Positions 23,967 to 36,216 are shown, numbered from the stretch's first letter. The stretch is 64,000 nt of DNA from Nymphaea colorata (GCF_008831285.2 NC_045138.2:41035115-41099114), one strand, 5' to 3'. Translations and numbers: made by a program. Notes: generated from the sequence alone by a model not told the origin.

Positions 23967-25973
23967 AAGGAATAAATATTTGTGTCACTCATGTCCTTTT
24001 TTATCACAGAAAAAATTTCCTAGTGTTTTAGAATTGTCACATCTACTAGTTCAAATTCACAATGCAAGTTATTGAACCAAAGAAGTTTATTTTCTTTATA
24101 AAAATGAATGGTCTGAAACCACATGATCCATTATCTCAAAATCTGAAAATAGGAAGAGTTCCCTTCGATAAAATTCTGCCTTTATGCAGTCATAGATGGA
24201 TATAAGCATCGTCAAAATTTTTCTGATTTTTTTTTTTTTGTCCTTATGCAGAGCAGAAGTCAACATGCTGTAACGAAAGTGAGTGATTCTGACTTTGCAG
24301 TGGGTAAGTGAAAGTAAATCCAAAAATTTGAAAATATCAATCAATGTGGGTGATTTTCAAACCTCATTTTTAAATGATCTAAGATTGAATAATATATATA
24401 TATATATATATATATATTTTTCTTGAATTTTTCTTAACTACTGTTCCTAGGGCCAAAAGGGCAGACATGATAGTTATGGCATTTAATTTCATTGGAAGTT
24501 TGTGTAGTAAATTCGCCTTCTGTTGCATTTGGATACCAAAAAAATAAGGATTTTTTAGGACATAGCAATCCTGCAAGTATATATTTTTATCCGTAACTTA
24601 TCGAGCGACGACCGACTCAATGTGTCCAAAAAAGTAAATGATTTCGAGATTTTCTTTCATCGAACTTCGAGATAATAATTAATTCGAGATAGCTGGTAAC
24701 ATCCGACGTAGCCCTAGTTTTTTTATTTCCTTTTACCGCGATTGAGTTTTCCATGCCGGCAAAAGTTTTGACTTAAATTAAAAACTTTCAAATTAAAAAA
24801 TGTAGTTGAACGGGTTGGGGTGGGAGATTGGGCTTTTCTTTGTCGGTAAGATGAAATACTGGTCATACTCACCTAATAAAAAAAATATAATTAAAGAATT
24901 TATGCATATATATTTCTTTAATATCAGTTAATAGAAATCTACAATCTCAACTCGCCAATCGAGGGCTGAAAGGTGTCACAATGGCTCGGGTCAACGGCCA
25001 ATAAGCAGCTGGTTCATGGTATGAGCGACTTTCAAAGAGAAAAATATCCGCAAGAGCATAGGCTCCCACTCTCTGGACCTTGGGAGTGGGGAGAAAGCCG
25101 AGCCTTGGCTCTCACTTGGGTGGTAGGATTACTTCTCCATATACACAAAACTTTCGATTCAATGAGAAAGAAAACTTTGATTCACTAAAATTTGCACAAC
25201 TCTTTATTCCTAAACACAGTTGACAGAAAATTCAAAAGAACAGTTTACTCTTTTCTTTTTCCTGTTCCATACTACTGTTTATAAATAGTCTACGTAGTTA
25301 GTAGGAAGGAAATGATATCGGTGTCAAGTTGAAGATCATTGATCAAGATTGCCCCAACCCCTTTTAATTTTGTTATATAACTTTTTTCGTAATGTTATCC
25401 ATATTATCATTATAAGGCTTGATTGGAGCTTATAGTGGTAGTAATTAATAAACACGGAGTGCATTTATGTGCACCTCAGATCTAAGATATGGATCTTCAT
25501 GTACTTAGATTACTGGTCCAACCGTGCACTTCTTTTTAGGAGAAACCATATCCACCATGGGCCCTTACCAGATCTAGAGTTATTCTCAAAGTAGGATTCT
25601 ATCATCCCTACTGGAACCTCTATCTCTTAAATCTTAGTGCGAGAACCAATATGTTGTTCAAATTAAATCAATTCTCAAATTTGTGTACCACAATTGATGA
25701 AGATTTTAAGACAGAAAGCAGACAACCATATTCTCTTGTGACAATATTGAATCTAGAGGACAAAAAAAGCATATGAATTTCCATGGGAGCATGAGGACAA
25801 GTATGTATGATGGATGGTAGGAATTCTGCCTTGGCACTGCCTAAGAATTCCCCTAGTTTCATTCAAACACGCCCTTAAGTTTCAAAATCAAACAGCCTCA
25901 CCGGCGCCGGTCCGCTTTTAGTTGCATTCAGATGCGCCCTTGAGATTGAGATTTCAAAGTTAAGTATCCGAAG
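23967..25973. other. Gene-free AT-rich DNA
   Basis: Contains a (TA)13 tract at 24391-24416 and short TTCGAGAT-containing repeats near 24640-24690. The stretch ending near 25875 with ATTCAAACACGCCCTTA looks like one end of another small DNA transposon, whose partner end was not found. No gene was recognised. Confidence 0.45.
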
Positions 25974-26353
25974 TAAAGATGTCAATATATGTGATTTGGA
26001 TCAGAAGTCCAACCAAGCCGTTCCAAACAAATTAGACGTGGCAAAAAAATTTAATATCCGATTAAGAAGTAGGGTCAGAATCAGATTTAAGAAATGACAT
26101 TCGATGAGATTCATATCAAATATATCCGATCAGATTATTTTTAAATACATATCCTGTATGGAATGCTCTTACATTTAGAAAATCACCCAGATTTCGGTTC
26201 AAAATTCAGATTCTAATTCAGGTAGAATTGGATTTAGATTGTGAAATCAGATTTCAGATTTAGATTCAAATACAAATCCATTAATATGTGTATCCGAAAA
26301 GCAAATACCATTAAAAATATAATCAAATTCCAATCCGATCCATTTGACATAGT
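25974..26353. mobile_element. hAT-like non-autonomous repeat family, copy C
   Basis: It starts TAAAGATGTCAATATATG and ends near GATCCATTTGACAT. The interior shows the family signature of TTAATATCCGATTAAGAA and AGATTTAAGAAATGACATTCGAT motifs, close to those of copy D. No target duplication is visible. Confidence 0.55.
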
Positions 26354-26656
26354 TCCTGCTATATTAACAAAGGTGTCAAAAAATTTCACCTCCTCTTGTG
26401 TGAAAATTAACCAAATAGCGAACCCTAGCGTAACATGTCTGTGAAAAGTGAAAAGGAGAAACTAAAGGAGGCACCTACATCTAGACACCCTAAAAAGATG
26501 AAAAGCGAGGACAGCTAGTTTTCCTTCACAAATTGCGCATTCGTGGAAAGATCCATTTCTGGAAGAACTTCAATGTCTGCGAGGGGTCATTAGACCATTC
26601 TTCTTCACAGTGTGGCCAGCGCAGCTTATCATTGAGACGTAATCAGCAATTGCAGC

Positions 26657-26965
26657 GAAGAAGAAGAAGAAGAAGAAGAAGAAGAAAATGAAATGTATGT
26701 GCCCCTCCAGGGGGTTGTGGGCAGTTAGACAATTGTCTCATACTAATGAAGAAGAAGAAGAAGAAGAAGAAGAAGAAGAAGAAGAAGAAGAAGAAGGTGG
26801 AATGTATGTTTCCCACCAGGGGGGTTGTGGGCAGTTGACAATTGTCTCATACTGATGAAGAAGAAGAAGAAGAAGAAGAAGAAGAAGAAGAAGAAGAAGA
26901 AGAAGAAGGTGGAATGTATGTTTCCCACCAGGGGGGTTGTGGGCAGTTGACAATTGTCCCATACT
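26657..26965. repeat. Composite minisatellite: (GAA)n alternating with a ~70-bp unit
   Basis: Three copies of a unit of about 65-70 bp, each starting AATGTATGT and containing GGGGGTTGTGGGCAGTT and CAATTGTCYCATACT, begin at 26692, 26801 and 26913. They are separated by pure GAA tracts (26748-26796, 26857-26908) and preceded by another at 26657-26686. Periods are 109 and 112 bp. Copies 2 and 3 are nearly identical, so the last duplication is recent. Open frames through it are poly-Glu, poly-Ser or poly-Leu artefacts. Confidence 0.9.
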
Positions 26966-27181
26966 GTTTGTTCACAGTAGAAGACATCAAAAATCCCTTG
27001 GATGGTGTGGTGATAGATATTGTATGAGGGCTAGGGTGAGTCCTCATGAGCGTGCTGTCCATGTTTCTTAAAGCAGCAGCATGGCCCCTGAATAAGGGGG
27101 AATTAAGTGGAGGCTCAGGATTTCATGCAAAAGCAAGCGCAGGAGAAGAATGGGCAGGTTTGTATGCATGTTCACACTTGC

Positions 27182-27205
27182 TTTTTTTTTTTTTTTTTTT
27201 TTTTT
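27182..27205 (+). repeat. Poly(T) tract
   Basis: Run of about 24 T. On the minus strand it is a poly(A), possibly the tail of a retroposon, but no element was recognised. Confidence 0.75.
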
Positions 27206-27334
27206 ATAAAAATGATTTAGAAGCTTCAATGATCCACTGTTTTTTAAATGTTTTTGCAGCTTCCTGACAGCCATTTTAGGACTTTTGTGTTTGTATCTAT
27301 TCAATCACAACAACAGCACAGCTTGCATATATAC

Positions 27335-27366
27335 CCACACACACACACACTCTCTCTCTCTCTCTC
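27335..27366 (+). repeat. (AC)n-(TC)n microsatellite
   Basis: About eight AC units pass directly into eight TC units. Confidence 0.85.
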
Positions 27367-27386
27367 ACGCATATGATAAAGAAAGT

Positions 27387-27551
27387 GTGTTTGTTAAACT
27401 GAGGATTTGAAATCATGGGGGATCTTAAATCCATGGATTTGAGTTTGGACTTTTGCCCTACTGGACCTTAGATCCGAGGTTTTAGGGTAAAACATGGTTT
27501 GAAGATCCACGTTTTAGACTCATGTGGAGATCCAGTATTTAAACAAACAGT
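27387..27551. mobile_element. MITE-like element with TGTTTGTTWAA ends
   Basis: The left end GTGTTTGTTAAACTGAGG and the inverse of the right end (CTGTTTGTTTAAATACTGG) form short inverted repeats around about 165 bp that contain GGATC/GATCC motifs. Non-coding. Confidence 0.45.
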
Positions 27552-27779
27552 GGCCTACAAGAAGAGGAAACTCCCAACCGTGGTGGGCTGTGTGGGCTTC
27601 TGACGCGGGTCTCGCCCTATAAATTTGACGATTATTTGGTCATACGAGGGGCAGGGTTCTCTAAATGTTCTAATGAACAACCAAAGTTCTCGTCTGGTTC
27701 GTTAAAAAGTAAATTTCCAGTGCAAACATCGAAAGGTACTTAAGATAGGACAGAACGTCTCATGCGTTACGATCCCAGC

Positions 27780-28281
27780 CAACTCGGGCTCGACTTAAAC
27801 TCACTCAAAAAAATTTGGCTCGTGCTTGATTCATCTATAAACGAGTCGAATTCGAGCTTACAAACATACTTGGAACGATAAACGAGTCGAGTTTGAGTAT
27901 CAGGAACTCGACTTGACTCGCAAACCAGTACTCTATGTAATATTGTTAAAACCGGTTCATCGGATCACTAATTTTAACTTTTTGGGTCTAAAAGATATTT
28001 TTACAAGTTACATGAGTTAAACTAGTTACAGGAGTTAACACATATACGAGTTAAAAGAGTTAATGCTTAGACGAGTTAACGCTAAACGAATTAACACCTA
28101 AACGAGCTAAATGGGTTAAACGAGTCGAGTTCGAACTCGATTTTGTTTAGTCGAGTCGAGCTCGAACTTGATATAAAGAGCTCAACTCGAGTTCGAGCCG
28201 AGTTGAAGATCTAGTTTTTCGAGCCAAGTCGAAATCAAGCTGGCCAAGCTCGGGCTCCACTCTGTTCCTGTGCGGCCCTAG
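27780..28281. mobile_element. TCGAG-rich dispersed element, copy 2
   Basis: Same composition as the element at 10.8-11.4 kb: many ACGAGTCGA, CGAGTCGAGCTCGAAC and GAGTTAA motifs, including a run of near-repeats of (A/C)ACGAGTTAA at 28030-28110. It ends near GGCCCTAGAGGGGCC. Non-coding. Confidence 0.5.
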
Positions 28282-30019
28282 AGGGGCCTAATGTAAATAA
28301 TACTGATGGCATGCATATTAATTGACAGAAAAAAGTTCTCTCTCATTTTCCCTTGCCAACAGGGTTTAATTGAACTTATGGTGACATTCTTCAACTCTCA
28401 ACTTAAAAAGAATAACACATGAGAGCGTGACAGCAATCACATAAACATGGAAACCAAACCCTTTTAGCCTTCTTGTTTCCGATTGAAAATGCAGGTTTAT
28501 AAGGAAGACGGCATCTTTCATGAAATTATGTTGGAAGATAGCCTTTTAATATTGTGGCCAAATTTACAACCGTTTCTTCTTGGTTAGTTGGTGAATCAGG
28601 CGATTCACCATGGGCAAGTCTGCCAATGGATTTTTTTTGTCGTTTTCTTTGGATACGGATCCAATATCAATATGAATTCTAATGTATTTACTAGATCCGA
28701 ATTATTATTTCCATGGCCCAGAAATTAAAGGCACTTTACTTCATTGTAGCTAATAATGTAAACGTCTCTTCAGTAGATCTAACACATTCATAAACCCAAC
28801 TGTCCTCTATACCATAAAAACAAACCAGAAGCAGAGAAGAACCATATGGAAGCTAGCTCTGTAGATGGTAGCACACATATTTTTGCTTCAAATTCTCCAG
28901 GATAAATAATTGGAGCAATTCAAGTACTTCATCTGGAGTATAATCACTTACCCTTCAAGTTCGTAGTTGCAAGCAATGTAATTAGATTCAATCGTTTCGA
29001 ATCAGCTGATTCGAATCAATCAGTGGCAAAATGTTTTGATTTCGTGGCCGATTCAAAAGCATCAAGTGTCATTTTTAAGAGCTTATCTATTTTAATTAGT
29101 TTTTATGCATCTTTTCTATCTTTTAATATTTACTCAAAAGAAACTCCCCTTCGTGTAAAACCTTTAAAGTCATATATGCTTTTAATGGTCTGACTTACTG
29201 CGGGACATGTGTGGACTTACGGTATGTTCTTCAACTCAATTGTCATGCTTGCTATCATTTGCAGTCTAGAGAAATACGACAACAAACAAACTCTTTGACT
29301 GTGAACGACCCGTTGTGCTATAGTCCTTGAAACATATATATTGTCTATTTACTTTTTCAACTTTTTTGTATTTTCTGCAGATACACAACTGGAAATTGAT
29401 CAGCTGAATCACTGATATGTCTTATTGACCGAATCTGCAGCTTTCCTCCTCAATTCTGCAACCAATTTTTACAACTCTATTTGCAGGAGGTTCTCTTCAA
29501 TGTTCTACATGTATGGTCGATTTGATATGACAAAGCGAATCGCATATATATATATATATATATATATAAAGAATCTGATACCTGATCTATGTAAGCTAAG
29601 GTTGGGAGTACATTCAGTCTAGTTTTTTTGGTATTCGCACCATTCAATCAGAGTGCTTTTGTTGGAACATATTTAAATGGACAGAGATGCCATCATGGGT
29701 CGAATTTTTTGGCATGATATGCGGAGAGCCAGCCATAAAATTGAACAAATATATTTATTGACGTAAATAAGGGCATGCCAACTATAGATTTTATGGAAGA
29801 TGTAGAGCTTTCTGGAGGCTCAGTTCAACTTGCGATCATGATGCAGTCATTGAACCAATACAAAGAACCAAGACTTGCATGGGTCTGCTGTCATTTTGCC
29901 TCTAAAACGGTGTTTAAGACATGTTTAGTGTGATGGTTGACACTAAGTTCAAGAAAACCCAAGCTTTGGCAAAACGACATTTTCGAAGGGGCATGAACAG
30001 CCTAATTCTCCTCGGCAAC
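28282..30019. other. Gene-free AT-rich DNA
   Basis: Holds a 20-bp perfect palindrome (28996-29015), a (TA)n tract near 29544-29568 and scattered repeat remnants such as ATACGGATCC near 28655. No coding exon was recognised. Confidence 0.45.
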
Positions 30020-30409
30020 TAGGGATGTTAACATATCAGATTTGGATTGGATATGTGATTGAACTATTCCAAAAACTCGGATATAAAAAAAAAAACTTAA
30101 TATTTGATTGAAAAATTGTATCGGATTCATAATTTAACAGATAACATTCAATCAGATTCGGATCATATTTAATTTTAGGTAAATATCCTATATCAAATGC
30201 TCTTACGTAGTGAAAATCGACCGGATTTAGTTTAAAATTTATATTTGGATTTGGTTATGAATGTAAAAATCATATTCGGATAGTGAAATTGGATTTCAGG
30301 GGTACCGATATAATTTTTTTAGTTCATATTCGAACCTGAATATGTGAATATCTGAAAAGACACATATTTAGAGTATATCTTATTCGAATGCGATATGCTG
30401 ACATCTCTA
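30020..30409. mobile_element. hAT-like non-autonomous repeat family, copy D
   Basis: The termini TAGGGATGTTAACATATC and GATATGCTGACATCTCTA form an 18-bp inverted repeat with three mismatches. The interior shares GATTGGATATGTGATTGAACTATTCCAAA-type sequence with copies A and C. Flanking octamers do not match, so the duplication is lost or the ends are misplaced by a base or two. Confidence 0.65.
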
Positions 30410-33400
30410 TTTTCACAAAAAGTGACCGTTTGGTCTTATCTAACGAATCTGGAGCCAAAATTTGATTAAAAAACCATGTTTTCACTAAAATGACGCTTTT
30501 TTAGGATGTCATGCAAACATAACCCTTAAGAATTTCCCATCTGTCATAGAGATCTTAAAGCTTTTTGTAAAACTAGAACAAATCAAAAACTTGTATTGCA
30601 CAAGGCACTGGTCAGCCCCTTTTTTTTTTCATTTCCTTTTTCTATTACGAATGGAGGGTGACGAAATAAAGTGCAAGTTGAATTTCAGTTAGGGTGGTGA
30701 CACTACCAGGGGCATGCGAAGCAGACCTGTACCCTAAAAGGAATAAGGGCATATAATCAAAGTGACGGTCCTTATAATCAGTGTATATCCTTACAGGAGC
30801 TGCATGTTATTTACCCAAAATGCTAAGCTTAGTTAGATATGTAGAAATATGAATGAATTTAAATCCTATATATATTGATTAATTTGCAATAATATTCCTT
30901 AATCAAATGCCAGTTTCCTCCATGTTAAGCGTCCTTAATTATGTACATATTTCAAATTGGGTCCTCTAAATGATGCTTAATTAAATATATACGCGGCCTA
31001 TATTTTGGAACGTTTAATCATTTATATACACATTAAAAGATACGTATATGGCCTCAAGTTGAATGAATTGGGGACATTGAATTTACAAGCTGTGGCAACT
31101 AACTTCTTGTCCTGAAATTGGTAGTTTAGTGATTAAAGTGATGACAAATGCCATTTCAATGATGAGTTATTGCTTGGTTGTTTTCACTTTTCTTGACCAT
31201 AACGAAGTCTAACAGGAGCTAATTTTGCATGCATTTAGTTGATCTGATATGGTTAATTTGAAACCATTTAATTCCATCCTAAATTAAACTGAAATTAACA
31301 AGATCACGGCCACATAATGCATGAGAATGCAAATTCTCTACGGAAATCGATTAAGAGTCATATAAAATTGAACTGACAACCAGCCAGTCTAACAAGCTAC
31401 GCTACACCCCTGAGAGCCTACGAGGGAAGAAGAGAGTAAAGGATTTGTAGAGCCCACTTCCTTTTAACTTTCCTTCCTTTCTTTATTGGTGCTTGCACCT
31501 TCACGGGTTGGTTTTTGTTTTTGTTCATATATGCCTTCCTCTTCAAACTGTTCAATGAACGCCAATAGAAAGTTATAAATTTTGAAAAGATTACTCGAGA
31601 ATTCAACTCGCCTAGTTCTTTCCCCATTCAAATCTCCAGCAACGGCTCCTCTTAAATGCGAGTCATTTTCATTCACAGCCCACTTTCAGAACTAAACACC
31701 AAGGCCTGAATCCCTACGGTAAAAAACCAAGCATAAATGCCCATAAACATGCACAATAATACCATCAATCTCATTACTAGAAAACAATAAAATAAAGAAC
31801 AAGAGCTTGTCCTGACCCTCCACAGCTAGCTCATGTACCGCAGATACTTCCTTGGAAGCATCCGGCTTAAAAATATGTGGTCATTAGATGAGCAATGCAT
31901 CTGCAGCTTGTTAGTTATTATGACTCACATGGGCTTTGTACCAGTAACAAATTGAGCATTTATATCATGCAAGGGCTTGGTCTTAATGGCCCTGACATGA
32001 ATAATATTGGGCCCGAATGGACCCCATATGTAAAAGGATAGAATAATTATTGTTGAATATCCTTTTTCTTTTCTTCTTGTTCTTCTTCTTCTTTTTCCAT
32101 TCATGAATTTTGAGCGCCTCACAGTATAAATGCAACAATGTGTTGCTCATGATTGCCAGACAAGAGAGTATGACATTTAAAGGGGCGTACTAGCTTCAAT
32201 ACTTTCATAACAGATGAGCCACGGGCATTAAATTTTGGTCAGATCGCACCACTTTTCAGTGTTTCCCTTTGGTTGGTCTTTCAGAACAAGAATTTTGTCA
32301 TCTCATTCCGTATTGCTGGTGCAGATGAATGACACACTACCAAAGTAGTTGGGATCTGGCTGGGGACATTCTAATGGAACAGGGACCTAGCTAGGGCGGC
32401 TCATGACTCCACTGTGCCCGCTGGGCTCGAGCAATGTAACAGTGGATGAACAGGAAAATTTTTTGGCAGCCGGTTGATCCAGGGTTTTTCGGGTTCAGCG
32501 GTGTTTGCTAGGTTGAAAACCCAAAAACATGTTGCATGTTGAGTTTGTAGATCGGCAGCGGAAGCACACAGTTTTTTTGGGGAGTTTTGATCTTGATGTA
32601 TAGGTTAATGAGGGTTCAGGAGGCTCTTAATTACCAGATTAATTATGTTAGTGAATCTTCTTGGACCAACTAGTGTTTACTCCAACCCCTGGGTCTGGTA
32701 AATGGAGCTCTTGTTGGCACCAAATTCGCAGATTAAGGTACCAACTTAGAAAATTTGAATTGCTTTCATGTTTGCAAGTGAGAAAAATTTTCAACATATA
32801 AGCTACATATTGAAAGTTTCTTATGGAAGATTTTCTTTTGCTTGTATAACGTGGAAAAGTGGATCGATTGAGAAAGGGGACAGAGATGGCTATCACATGT
32901 TCTTTTCCTTTTCTCATCCATGTTCACTGTAGAAAGATTTGGATTGCTTGAATAACGTCGGAGAAAACTCTATCTTTTCATTTCTATTTTTCTTTTCTCC
33001 TACCATTTTCTCACTTATAAACACGTCCTTTAAGAAACGCAATCATCCAATCCTTTGGTAATTTATTTCCTGTACGACTGATGAGTTCTACTATAGAAAA
33101 CTCTTCCTGATAAGAGAATTCTCGCATCAATATTCTTTCCTTCTAAATAAATATAATACTGGAGTACAGATAATATATCGGAAGCCCCGTAATCATTGCT
33201 TCGATATTTTTCATTTTACCGCACAAAATTTGCCTTGGATCACACACACAGAGACTCTCATCTTCAGCAGATCCTGTGGTTATTTTCCTCCCTGCCCTGT
33301 GGTGTACAAAAGAATAAAAAAAGGCAACGCATGAATCTCAAGAAATGGTGACACCATCAGGACGAAGTTCACATGCGACCAATGTTCAAACAGTTCCACA

Positions 33401-34016
33401 GAAGGTATGTACTCTCTCTCTCTCTCTCTTACTTATAATAATAATAATAATAATAATGAGACAGAGACTCGATGGAATTCAAAGGGTAGATAACGTCTTT
33501 ATTGTATTGCCAAGTGTTTTGCTGTTGAAAGATTCAGGATAAGACATTCTTTGCCGATTGAGCTGTTGTCTTCTTGCTTCCACATTTAGTAAGTTGGTAA
33601 GGGAAATTTCAGATTATCATTTCCGAGAAAACAACACTACACGGAGTTCAAGTAACTCGGTGTGAAGAAGACTGGTCCTTTGAATCACTCATCCGTGTCA
33701 ACAGTCAACAGTAGGAAGAGCAGACGCATAATTGAAAAGAAGAAGAAAAATGAAGGCGATGATGATGATGACGATGATGATGAATAGAATGGACGGGTTG
33801 TGTCACCTGGCAATAAATCAGTCTTAGTCTATGAACGCAACCAGAGAGAGACACAGAGAGAGAGAGAGAGTTAACTAGCTACTGTAATAAAGGACGAGGC
33901 TTCTTACTGTCCTGTAGAAAACAAAGATATTGTTCGATTCATTCTTTGGATGTTATCAATTGAAAAACGAAAATTTGAACGCACACAAGAACGTGGGCAC
34001 GAACATGCACAGCTAC

Positions 34017-34049
<33 letters not shown>

Positions 34050-34175
34050 TTTTCAATTCCTTAAAAAGAGTTATATTTCAACATGAAAGGGAAACTGATA
34101 ACATGCTGTCTGCGAGATTTGACTTTCTTTAATTTGCAAGAGACCGAGTCTTTTTCTGGATAATGCCATCAAGAG

Positions 34176-34216
<41 letters not shown>

Positions 34217-35268
34217 AGAGAGAGAGTTTTCTTTTTCAAATCGTAGGTGACTTAAAGTCTTAACTGTCCTCTTCTGATCAAATTAGAAAGTCCATACATT
34301 AGGAGTTAATACTTGCAAACTATCATATGAAGATCAGATTAATGAGATTGCACCAGTATGAAAATGGACCATTACTCATGACATTTGTAATGCCTTTGTA
34401 TACTTCAAAAAGATCACGGGGAAAATCGGCGCCTTTTAGTTTTCTTTATACAATGTAGCTTCTCAGTATGCATAAAACATAGAACAAGCAGACGGCAGCA
34501 ATGTAAAATCCAAGATTAGCACTTGACAAATCTGAAAAGCACTGGGTATTGAACCTCGTGTCTTACTATCTTTCCATCTGCAGGTTTGGGCTACTCAAGC
34601 TTTGAATTCATGCTCTCCAAGCAGTTCAAGACATAAAGAATTGGTGGAAAATTATGATAAAAGGGAAAACATTCAAGGGAAGCGTTTCTAGAGCTACCAA
34701 AGACTTCATGACACCTTCTCCCCCTTCTCTACCAGTCCATAACATGAAACAATCTCAAGAAGAAGAAGAAGAAGAAAGCAGATCCCAAAGTGGATAAAGA
34801 AAATGTTCAAATTAAGGGAGCAACCCCAACAGATTACAATCTTTTTCTTCAGTCAATGGTCAGCTCCATGAGCGCCATCACAGACTGAGGTTAATGCAAC
34901 TCCACCACCCTCAGACCCTAAACCCCTAAAACCCTAAAACCCTAACACAGAATACCTAACACCCCAAATGTCATTTTCCATTCTCTCTCTTCTTCTCTCC
35001 CCCTAACACAGTCAGGATGCAACCACCATTCCAGCAGACAGCCCAAAATTTCAAAGACCAGTTCTGTGAAGGCAAAAGACTGAGGGAGGGAGAATAAAAC
35101 TAGAAAAGAAAAAGGGTCATTCAAATTTCTAGACAGACATAATCAACAGTACCATCTAAAACCTTACCACCCATCCTCTAAACATGGAGATCACAGAAAG
35201 ATATACACACAAGACACAGGCGAACGCCTCTCCTTTCTCTTTGTTTTTCTCTCTAGAGTTTCTGATCA
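30410..35268. other. Gene-poor region with simple repeats and ZF-HD 3' flank
   Basis: No firm gene. The stretch 32450-33150 has the look of a decayed LTR or other retroelement, but neither LTR pair nor coding domain is visible. GA tracts occur at 33853-33870, 34023-34049 and 34180-34226. A weak two-exon candidate is at 33345-33714. A telomere-like CCCTAAA array sits at 34914-34946. The final 300 bases probably contain the ZF-HD 3' UTR. Confidence 0.45.
34180..34226 (+). repeat. (GA)n microsatellite
   Basis: About 22 GA units with a single TA interruption; a second (GA)13 lies 130 bases to the left at 34023-34049. Confidence 0.9.
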
Positions 35269-36027
35269 TCAGGGCTTCTTACCGAGTGTGTGCTTGTTAT
35301 TGTGCATCCACACCTTGAGAACATGCCTCTTCACGCACGTCTCCATGCAAAACTGTTGCACCGCCGCCTCGTCGTGCTTCTGTATCCGCCACCCCAGCTT
35401 CTCCGCGAACTCCAGCATCCGGTCCTTCTGTTCCTGCGTGAACTTCGTCCTGAATCTCTTCTTCATCAGCGCCCCGCCGCCGGCTCCCCCGCTGCCGCTG
35501 CCAACCGGGTGGTGGTTCACCATCTCCTCCTGGTCGTGGTCATCCCTCAAGGAGGGGAGGGCCAGCGCCTGACCGTGCCCGTGGTGGTTGTGCAGCGGCT
35601 GAGGGTGGTGGTGCGCCAGAGGGTGGGGGCTCCCCCTAGCCCCCATATGAAGGTACCCACTACCAGCCCCGCCGCCAAGAGCCGGCGGGGCGGCCGCCCG
35701 GTAGTAAGGAGGAGGGAATTGAGCGTACAGCTCGCCGTCGCCCTCCCGCCGGTGGAAGTTCCGGTGGCAATTGCAGGCGGCGCACTTGAGGGCGTCGAGG
35801 GTGCCCTCCTCCCCAGCCGCCAAAAACTCGCCGCACCCGTCGATGGCGTGCCCGCCGATGCCGACAGCGTGGTTCTTCATGCACTCCTTGTACCTCGCTT
35901 TCCTTGGCTGCGACTCGCCGCACGTCGGCGGCACCATCTTCAGCCTGGACAGGTCGTAGCTGCCGGAGACCGACACCGGTGGCGGAAGCGTCACCTCCCC
36001 TTCCTCCTCCTGGTCGTCGAAGTCCAT
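35269..36027 (-). CDS. Zinc-finger homeodomain (ZF-HD) transcription factor
   Basis: Plant-specific nuclear transcription factor of 252 aa in one exon, as usual for ZF-HD genes. The true start is the ATG at 36025-36027; a TTG codon upstream is in frame but not used. The N-terminal dimerisation zinc finger covers about 45-94 ([33 protein letters not shown]) with candidate ligands Cys49, His53, Asp63, Cys65, Cys82, Cys85, Cys87, His88 and His92. A His/Pro/Gly-rich low-complexity linker (about 100-185) follows. The C-terminal atypical homeodomain at 189-248 runs from KKRFRTKFT to a recognition helix with Trp240, Asn243 and Asn244 in [13 protein letters not shown] proteins homo- and heterodimerise through the finger and bind ATTA-type sites. 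Subgroup (ZHD1 to ZHD14) was not assigned. The gene is strongly GC-rich, and an antisense open frame of 287 codons is a by-product of that. A GA tract lies 190 bases upstream of the start codon. Confidence 0.95.
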   Translation of the reverse strand: MDFDDQEEEGEVTLPPPVSVSGSYDLSRLKMVPPTCGESQPRKARYKECMKNHAVGIGGHAIDGCGEFLAAGEEGTLDALKCAACNCHRNFHRREGDGELYAQFPPPYYRAAAPPALGGGAGSGYLHMGARGSPHPLAHHHPQPLHNHHGHGQALALPSLRDDHDQEEMVNHHPVGSGSGGAGGGALMKKRFRTKFTQEQKDRMLEFAEKLGWRIQKHDEAAVQQFCMETCVKRHVLKVWMHNNKHTLGKKP

Positions 36028-36216
36028 CAATCCTACTTAGGGAGACAAAGAAAAAAGACGAAATTGTACGAGTTGAGTCGAAATCAAAAGCCAGATCAAA
36101 TGCGATCTGCGGCCGGCCGGCCGCTTATCCGACGGTCGCCGGCGAGAGGATAAGAAGGATCGAGCCTGCCCACCAATTGTGGTGCACAGATAGTGGGTGG
36201 TCTCGCTTCTGGAATA

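Noticed and set aside
26738-27062. Open frames across the GAA tracts
   Set aside because: They encode only poly-Glu, poly-Ser, poly-Leu or poly-Phe from the trinucleotide repeat and have no independent evidence.
32450-33150. Possible LTR of a retrotransposon
   Set aside because: The sequence has a retroelement feel, but no paired LTR, primer-binding site, polypurine tract or coding domain could be found.
36028-36030. TTG codon as start of the ZF-HD protein
   Set aside because: The frame extends one codon upstream as TTG, but the ATG at 36025-36027 is the normal start and gives the usual MDFDD-type N terminus.
35290-36153. 287-codon open frame on the plus strand
   Set aside because: Antisense to the ZF-HD gene and Arg/Val/His-rich, which is a composition artefact.
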